A stretch of DNA of 64,000 nucleotides from Lysobacteraceae bacterium SCN 69-320 (GTDB lineage Bacteria > Pseudomonadota > Gammaproteobacteria > Xanthomonadales > Rhodanobacteraceae): the NCBI GenBank assembly GCA_001725155.1, contig MEFP01000019.1, positions 248,001 through 312,000 of the forward strand, given 5' to 3'. A model generated the notes under the pieces. It was not told where the DNA came from. It did no database searches and saw nothing but the letters and a program-made list of their open reading frames with translations. The translations under genes and the position numbers were made by a program. This document shows, in pieces, positions 55,988 through 64,000 of this stretch (position 1 is the stretch's first letter; every line of letters begins with the position of its first letter).

Positions 55988-56770
55988 ATGGGTTTTCTGC
56001 ACGGCAAGCGCGCACTGATCGTCGGCATCGCCAGCCAGCGCTCCATCGCCTGGGGCATCGCCAATGCGATGCATCGCGAAGGCGCGCAGCTCGCCTTCAC
56101 CTATCAGAACGAGCGCCTGCGCGACCGCGTCGACGAAGCCGCCAATGCGTTCGGCAGCAACATCGTGCTGCCCTGCGACGTGGCCAGCGACGCCGAGATC
56201 GAGAACCTGTTCGCCGAACTCGGCAAGCATTGGGACGGTTTCGACATCCTCGTGCATTCGGTCGGCTTCGCGCCTCGCGAAGCGCTGCAGGGCGGCTTCC
56301 TCGACGGGCTCACGCGCGAGAACTTCGCGATCGCCCATGACATCTCGAGCTACAGCCTGGCGGCGCTGGCCAAGGCCGCGCGGCCGCTGATGCAGGGCCG
56401 CAACGGCTCGGTGCTGACCCTGAGCTACCTCGGCGCCGAACGCGCGCTGACGAGCTACAACGTCATGGGCCTGGCCAAGGCCAGCCTCGAAGCCTGCGTG
56501 CGCTACCTTGCGTTCAATCTCGGCCCCGAGGGCACGCGCGTCAACGCAATCTCGGCCGGCCCGATCAAGACCCTGGCCGCCGCCGGCATCGCGAACTTCC
56601 GCAAGATGCTCGATCACGTCGAAGACCACGCGCCGCTGCGCCGCAGCGTCACGATCGACGAGGTCGGCAACGTGGCGGCGTTCCTGAGCTCGGATCTGGC
56701 CTCGGGCGTGACCGGCGAGATCACCTACGTCGACGCCGGCTACAACATCCTCGGCATGACCGGCATCTGA
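55988..56770 (+). CDS. fabI: Enoyl-ACP reductase (NADH), FabI
   Basis: A 260-residue reductase for the last step of fatty-acid elongation, the triclosan target. [15 protein letters not shown] is the FabI-type cofactor motif and [25 protein letters not shown] holds the catalytic Tyr and Lys. ATG 55988 follows a perfect AGGAGG. An intrinsic terminator follows, so it is probably monocistronic. Confidence 0.97.
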   Translation: MGFLHGKRALIVGIASQRSIAWGIANAMHREGAQLAFTYQNERLRDRVDEAANAFGSNIVLPCDVASDAEIENLFAELGKHWDGFDILVHSVGFAPREALQGGFLDGLTRENFAIAHDISSYSLAALAKAARPLMQGRNGSVLTLSYLGAERALTSYNVMGLAKASLEACVRYLAFNLGPEGTRVNAISAGPIKTLAAAGIANFRKMLDHVEDHAPLRRSVTIDEVGNVAAFLSSDLASGVTGEITYVDAGYNILGMTGI

Positions 56771-56798
56771 GCCGGAGCCCTGCACCGCCGGACCACGA

Positions 56799-56823
56799 AA
56801 GGCTGCCGCGAGGCAGCCTTTTT
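56799..56823 (+). terminator. Rho-independent terminator of fabI
   Basis: Stem AAGGCTGCC / GGCAGCCTT with loop GCGA, running into TTT. It lies 29 bases after the fabI stop. Confidence 0.85.
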
Positions 56824-56886
56824 CGTTGAAGGCTGCACAGCGGCGGCGGCAGCGAAACCGACAGCACCCGATCGGACGGGCCCAAC

Positions 56887-56912
56887 GAAAAAGGCCGCCT
56901 CGCGGCGGCCTC
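56887..56912 (-). terminator. Rho-independent terminator of ppiD
   Basis: On the minus strand GGCCGCC / GGCGGCC (loop GCGA) is followed by TTTTTCGTT. It lies 44 bases after the ppiD stop. Confidence 0.8.
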
Positions 56913-56955
56913 TTCGTCGATGCGGGATGCGGCGGCGACGCCGCAGCGATCGGAC

Positions 56956-58860
56956 TTACTGCATGCGGTCTTCGGCGATCTGGATCTTGGCCGCCTTGCG
57001 CAGCGAGGTGAGAAACTCGCTGGTCGCGACCATCGCGTTGATCGACTGCAACTGGTTGCGCACTGCTTCGCGGCCGGCCTCGTCGACCTTGGCGACATCG
57101 CCATCGGTGACCCTGTCCACGGCGAACAGCGCATAGCCGTCGTCGGGCAGCGAGATGTTGCCGTATTCGGACTTGCCTTCGGCCGGACGCGGCAGCTTGA
57201 AGGCGGCGGCGGCGATGCGCGAATCCACGTTCGCGGCGCTGCGGCCGGTGCCCTTGGCGTCCACGACGCTGAGCTTGAGCTCGGCGGCGAGCTGGTCGAG
57301 GGTCTCGCCCTTGCGCAGACGCTCAAGCAGACCGTCGGCGCGCTCGCGCGCGGCCGTGGCCACGGCCTCGCTGACCAGGTGCTTGCGGACGTCTTCGCGC
57401 ACTTCCTCCAGCGGACGCTGTTCGCTGCGCTTGTGCTCGCCGAGGCGCACGATCACCTTGCGGTCGTCGCCGATGTCGAGCAGTTCGGAGTTTTCGCCGT
57501 GCACGAGCACGCCATCGGAGAACGCCGCCTTCAGCACGGCCGGATTCGCCGCGATGCCGGTGCCGCCGGTGCGCGGAAACTGCGCGGTCTTCTGCACTTC
57601 GACGCCGGCAAGCCTGGCTGCACCGTCGAGCGAATTCAGATCGGTGCGGCTCTGATCGTAGACCTTGCTGGCCAGCTCGCCGAACAGGCGCTCGCGCTCG
57701 GTCTCGAGATAGCTCTTGGCCAGCTCGGCCTTGACCTCGTCGAAGGTCTTTTCCTTGTGCTCGCGGATGTCGCGCAGCTGGATGATGTGATAGCCCTCGT
57801 TCGACAGCACCGGCTCGGAGATCTCGCCTTTCTTCAGCGCGAACAGCGCCGAGTCGAACGCCGCATCGCTGACGTCCTTCTGCAGCCAGCCCAGGTCGCC
57901 GCCCTCGGCCTTCGAACCGAGGTCTTCGGAGAACTCCTTGGCCGCGGCCGCGAAATCCTTGCCCTCACGCACGCTCTTGGCGATCTGCTGGGCCTTGGCC
58001 AGCGCGGCCTTCTGCGCATCGGCGTCGCCGCCCTTGGCGGTGATCAGGATGTGCGAGGCCAGACGCTGCTCCGGCGTCTGATAGCGCGCCCTGTCGTTGG
58101 CGTAGCGTTCGCGCAGCACGGCTTCGTCCGGCGTCTCGCTCATCTTCACGGCCTTGGCGTCGAACTCGATGTAGTCGAGCGATACCGTTTCGGCCGTCAT
58201 GTAGTCGGACAGATGCGACTTGTAATAGCTCTCGACCTGCGCGTCGTCGACCTTGGGCGTTTCGGTCGGCTTGGGCAACGTCAAGGTGCGCAGGTCGCGG
58301 GTCTGGTCGCGCAGGCGGATGTGGTCGTCGATCTCGCGCGGCGTGACGACGCCGATGGAGCCGATCAGATTGCGCAGTTCGTCGGCGGCCAGCGCCTGGC
58401 GCTGCTGTTCCTGGAACTGCAGCGGCGAGCGCTGCGCGCCGGCAAGTGCGGCGCGATAGGCGCCTTCGTCGAACTTGCCGTCGACCTGGAACGCCGGATA
58501 GGAGCGGATCAGCTCGCGCACGCGCTCGTCGGGAATGACGATGCCAAGCTTTTCGTTCGCGTTGAGCATCAGCTGCTCGTCGATCAGCGAATCGAGCACC
58601 TGACGCTTGACCTCGGGCCGTTCGAGCATGGCCGGATCGAGCTGGCCGTTGGAGCGCTGCAGCATCGCCGCACGGTAGTTCTGGAAGCGTTCGCGGAACT
58701 GTTCGGCAGAGATCTCGCTCTTGTCGACCTTGGCCACCCAGGTCTCGTTGCGACCCGTGAAATACGACTCGATGCCGAAGAAGGAAAACGCAAAAATCAG
58801 CGCGCCCAGCACGATTTTCGCTATCAGTCCGGACGACTTGTCTCGCAGCGCTTGCAACAT
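56956..58860 (-). CDS. ppiD: Periplasmic folding chaperone / peptidyl-prolyl isomerase D
   Basis: A 634-residue membrane-anchored SurA-like chaperone. One N-terminal helix (about 13-33, LIAKIVLGALIFAFSFFGI) anchors it; a SurA-N-type domain and a central parvulin domain (~265-360, ASHILITAKGGDADAQ ... GYHIIQLRDI) follow. PpiD helps proteins leaving the Sec translocon. ATG 58860 is chosen because the membrane anchor starts there. It follows hupB and two tRNA genes; ppiD is downstream of hupB in E. coli too. Confidence 0.95.
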   Translation of the reverse strand: MLQALRDKSSGLIAKIVLGALIFAFSFFGIESYFTGRNETWVAKVDKSEISAEQFRERFQNYRAAMLQRSNGQLDPAMLERPEVKRQVLDSLIDEQLMLNANEKLGIVIPDERVRELIRSYPAFQVDGKFDEGAYRAALAGAQRSPLQFQEQQRQALAADELRNLIGSIGVVTPREIDDHIRLRDQTRDLRTLTLPKPTETPKVDDAQVESYYKSHLSDYMTAETVSLDYIEFDAKAVKMSETPDEAVLRERYANDRARYQTPEQRLASHILITAKGGDADAQKAALAKAQQIAKSVREGKDFAAAAKEFSEDLGSKAEGGDLGWLQKDVSDAAFDSALFALKKGEISEPVLSNEGYHIIQLRDIREHKEKTFDEVKAELAKSYLETERERLFGELASKVYDQSRTDLNSLDGAARLAGVEVQKTAQFPRTGGTGIAANPAVLKAAFSDGVLVHGENSELLDIGDDRKVIVRLGEHKRSEQRPLEEVREDVRKHLVSEAVATAARERADGLLERLRKGETLDQLAAELKLSVVDAKGTGRSAANVDSRIAAAAFKLPRPAEGKSEYGNISLPDDGYALFAVDRVTDGDVAKVDEAGREAVRNQLQSINAMVATSEFLTSLRKAAKIQIAEDRMQ

Positions 58861-58954
58861 GAGGCTTGCCTGAGCTTTGTGGTTGGCCGCAGCGGCGAGA
58901 TGGAACGCCGCTGTCGTATTTCCCGGCCGCGCGGTCTGCTGCACGGACCGGATA

Positions 58955-58983
58955 GAAAAAAGGGCGCCTTGTACGGCGCCCTT
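58955..58983 (-). terminator. Rho-independent terminator after tRNA-Asp
   Basis: Minus-strand stem AAGGGCGCC / GGCGCCCTT with a six-base loop, followed by TTTTC, six bases past the tRNA-Asp CCA end. Confidence 0.88.
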
Positions 58984-58989
58984 CGAAGA

Positions 58990-59066
58990 TGGCGGAGTGG
59001 ACGGGACTCGAACCCGCGACCCTCGGCGTGACAGGCCGATATTCTAACCGACTGAACTACCACTCC
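58990..59066 (-). tRNA. tRNA-Asp(GTC)
   Basis: A 77-nt tRNA: acceptor GGAGTGG/CCACTCC, anticodon loop CTGTCAC (GTC), T-loop GGTTCGAGTCC, encoded CCA. Confidence 0.97.
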
Positions 59067-59075
59067 ACGGCATTT

Positions 59076-59150
59076 TGGTGGGTGCTGAGGGTTTCGAACC
59101 CCCGACCCTCTCCGTGTAAGGGAGACGCTCTACCGCTGAGCTAAGCACCC
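59076..59150 (-). tRNA. tRNA-Val(TAC)
   Basis: A 75-nt tRNA: acceptor GGGTGCT/AGCACCC, anticodon loop CTTACAC (TAC), T-loop GGTTCGAAACC, encoded CCA. Only 14 bases separate it from the hupB stop and nine from tRNA-Asp. Confidence 0.97.
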
Positions 59151-59164
59151 CTCGCGGGAGCCGG

Positions 59165-59437
59165 TTAGTTTAGGGCATCCTTGAGGGCTTTGCCAGCCTT
59201 GAAGGCCGGGTTCTTGGAGGCCTTGATCTTGATCTCTTCGTTCGTACGCGGATTGCGACCGGTACGCGCGGCGCGCTTGCGCACGGCGAAGGTGCCGAAG
59301 CCGACGAGGGAGACGGTGTCGCCCTTCTTGAGCGCCTTGGTGATGACTTCGACCATCGCGTCGACGGCTTTCGCGGCATCCACCTTGGTCAGCTCGGCGG
59401 CATCGGCCACCGCACCCACGAATTCTGATTTGTTCAT
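59165..59437 (-). CDS. hupB: DNA-binding protein HU (beta type)
   Basis: A 90-residue histone-like protein: [28 protein letters not shown], the [20 protein letters not shown] arm with the DNA-intercalating Pro, and a [19 protein letters not shown] tail. It lies between lon and ppiD, the gammaproteobacterial hupB position, and is followed almost at once by two tRNA genes. Confidence 0.97.
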   Translation of the reverse strand: MNKSEFVGAVADAAELTKVDAAKAVDAMVEVITKALKKGDTVSLVGFGTFAVRKRAARTGRNPRTNEEIKIKASKNPAFKAGKALKDALN

Positions 59438-59817
59438 TTAACAATCCCTCTCGGAAACTGCGACCCGCTACGCTTCTGTTCTGTGGCGAAACGACTCTGT
59501 CCCTGGAACACCGGGTGACTTTCGGAAAGTGCGCTTCGCGGACCCCGTGATCGCCCGGACCTTTGCAGTCACTCGGACCACGTCCCGGCCTTTATACCAG
59601 CGGCCTAGTAGGCACGCAACAAAACGCCGGGCGGCATTTTACGCGCTTTTTTCGCGTTCTGGCGCGGTTTCCGCGCTGTCGGAACGACGCTGTGAAAGCG
59701 TCCTGCAGGGGTGGAAATCGCCGCGGTACCGGTGCCGCCGGACGGAGGCGTTTCTCAACGGACGGACCGGCACCACACGAGCACGTCACCCCGAGGATGG
59801 CGACGGCACAGAACGGA
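59438..59817. other. Intergenic region lon to hupB
   Basis: About 380 bases. It holds a strong hupB promoter and a leader of about 145 bases. No coding sequence is supported. Confidence 0.6.
59591..59619 (-). promoter_or_regulatory. Sigma-70 promoter of hupB
   Basis: On the minus strand TTGCGT and TATAAA are exactly 17 bases apart. It lies about 150 bases upstream of the hupB start and would also drive tRNA-Val and tRNA-Asp. Confidence 0.75.
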
Positions 59818-59848
59818 CCACGGGCGCGGCAACCTGCCGCGCCCGTGG
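59818..59848 (-). terminator. Perfect 14-bp hairpin after lon
   Basis: Arms CCACGGGCGCGGCA and TGCCGCGCCCGTGG pair perfectly around three bases, seven bases after the lon stop. The minus-strand tail TCCGTTC is only weakly U-rich. Confidence 0.6.
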
Positions 59849-59855
59849 TTTCTGT

Positions 59856-62360
<2,505 letters not shown>

Positions 62361-62597
62361 GAAGCGTTTCCTGGCAGCGACCGGCGAGGTCGGGCGGATA
62401 GGGTCAGCCTGAGCGCAGGCTGCTGGAGCGTCAAGTGCGGACGGCGTGAACGAATGCAAGGCAGCACATGCGATTCGCGTGCCGGCGCGGAGGCTTGATG
62501 CTTCGTTGGAATAAGGCCCTGCGGCGGGCTGGCGGGCGCGGCGGCAGCCGGCCGGCGTGCTCGCCGCCGGCCGTGAAGGCCGTCGGCGGCAGTGGTA

Positions 62598-63875
<1,278 letters not shown>

Positions 63876-63914
63876 GCTCTGCCTCAAAAAACCGGGATAA
63901 CGTATTCGTCACGA

Positions 63915-63944
63915 AGAATAGAGCCCGCTGCGCCCGCGGCGCAA
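63915..63944 (-). promoter_or_regulatory. Candidate clpX promoter
   Basis: On the minus strand TTGCGC and TATTCT are 18 bases apart, about 45 bases before the clpX start. It would allow clpX expression independent of clpP. Confidence 0.35.
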
Positions 63945-63956
63945 GCGCAGGCGCAG

Positions 63957-64000
63957 TCAGCTGGGCACCGGGGGGAAATCCGCCGCCGTATCAGGACTTG
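63957..64000 (-). CDS. clpP: Probable C-terminal end of ClpP (partial)
   Basis: A minus-strand frame ends SPDTAADFPPVPS and then TGA at 63959-63957. This could be the variable tail of ClpP, which precedes clpX in nearly all relatives. The 14 visible codons have no diagnostic motif, so the call rests on position. Confidence 0.4.
   Translation of the reverse strand, partial: SPDTAADFPPVPS

Noticed and set aside
58990..59150. The adjacent tRNA genes as an integration site for a mobile element
   Set aside because: No integrase gene, no duplicated tRNA 3' end and no change in gene content nearby.
62361..62597. A heat-shock (sigma-32) promoter for lon
   Set aside because: A CTTGAC word is present, but the nearest CCC-AT-like element is 26 bases away, too far for the consensus.

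Overview
The window is 64 kb of a high-GC gammaproteobacterial chromosome. Gene order and protein sequences look most like the Lysobacterales (Xanthomonadales), perhaps Rhodanobacteraceae. The lineage is inferred from synteny such as yceD-rpmF-fabH-fabD-fabG-acpP-fabF-pabB-pabC-mltG-tmk-holB-pilZ, clpP-clpX-lon-hupB-ppiD and rpoE-rseA-mucD-lepA-lepB-rnc; no rRNA is present to settle it. Coding density is high, neighbouring genes often overlap by one to eight bases, and I see no insertion sequence, prophage, CRISPR array or clearly broken gene.

Layout. 1-6.8 kb (minus): the envelope-stress block rpoE-rseA-mucD, then lepA, lepB, a DUF4845 gene and the start of rnc. Sigma-E type promoters precede rpoE and mucD, and a 23-bp hairpin precedes rnc. 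7.0-10.1 kb: a receiver-like/PAS/GAF/GGDEF/EAL protein coupled to a small protein resembling the N-terminal part of Ycf46-type ATPases. 10.3-12.3 kb: a FadJ/FadB-type beta-oxidation protein. 12.7-24.6 kb (minus): a long fatty-acid, folate, cell-wall and replication run. 24.8-27.4 kb: a coiled-coil membrane protein, a YceF-type Maf pyrophosphatase and a lipid-linked-sugar glycosyltransferase. 27.4-31.3 kb (plus): moxR, a DUF58 gene and a TgpA-type transglutaminase gene, followed by an Slp lipoprotein gene. 32.0-35.5 kb (minus): dnaX, ybaB, recR and a HIT protein gene.

35.9-41.9 kb (plus): a complete fdsGBACD operon for a soluble, molybdenum-dependent, NAD-linked formate dehydrogenase. Close by at 42.9-45.8 kb (minus) are moaA, moaC, moaD and moaE behind a metallo-beta-lactamase gene; they make the molybdopterin that FdsA needs. 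Between the two blocks lie tRNA-Ser(GGA) and the 4.5S signal-recognition-particle RNA gene. 45.8-48.2 kb holds lipopolysaccharide core genes (Kdo kinase, heptosyltransferase, DUF6165). Then come tRNA-Ser(CGA), a PP2C phosphatase, a repeat-bearing intergenic region, a multihaem cytochrome c, dnaQ, rnhA, a methyltransferase, gloB, an MltD-like transglycosylase and fabI. The window ends with ppiD, tRNA-Asp, tRNA-Val, hupB, lon, clpX and probably the last codons of clpP.

The most distinctive observations are the paired sigma-E promoters with no rseB between rseA and mucD, the rnc leader hairpin, the CTG start of fdsD, a GGDEF/EAL protein whose receiver-like domain carries Glu at the phospho-acceptor position, and the free-standing Ycf46-N-like partner. 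I did not find a clearly undescribed multi-gene system.
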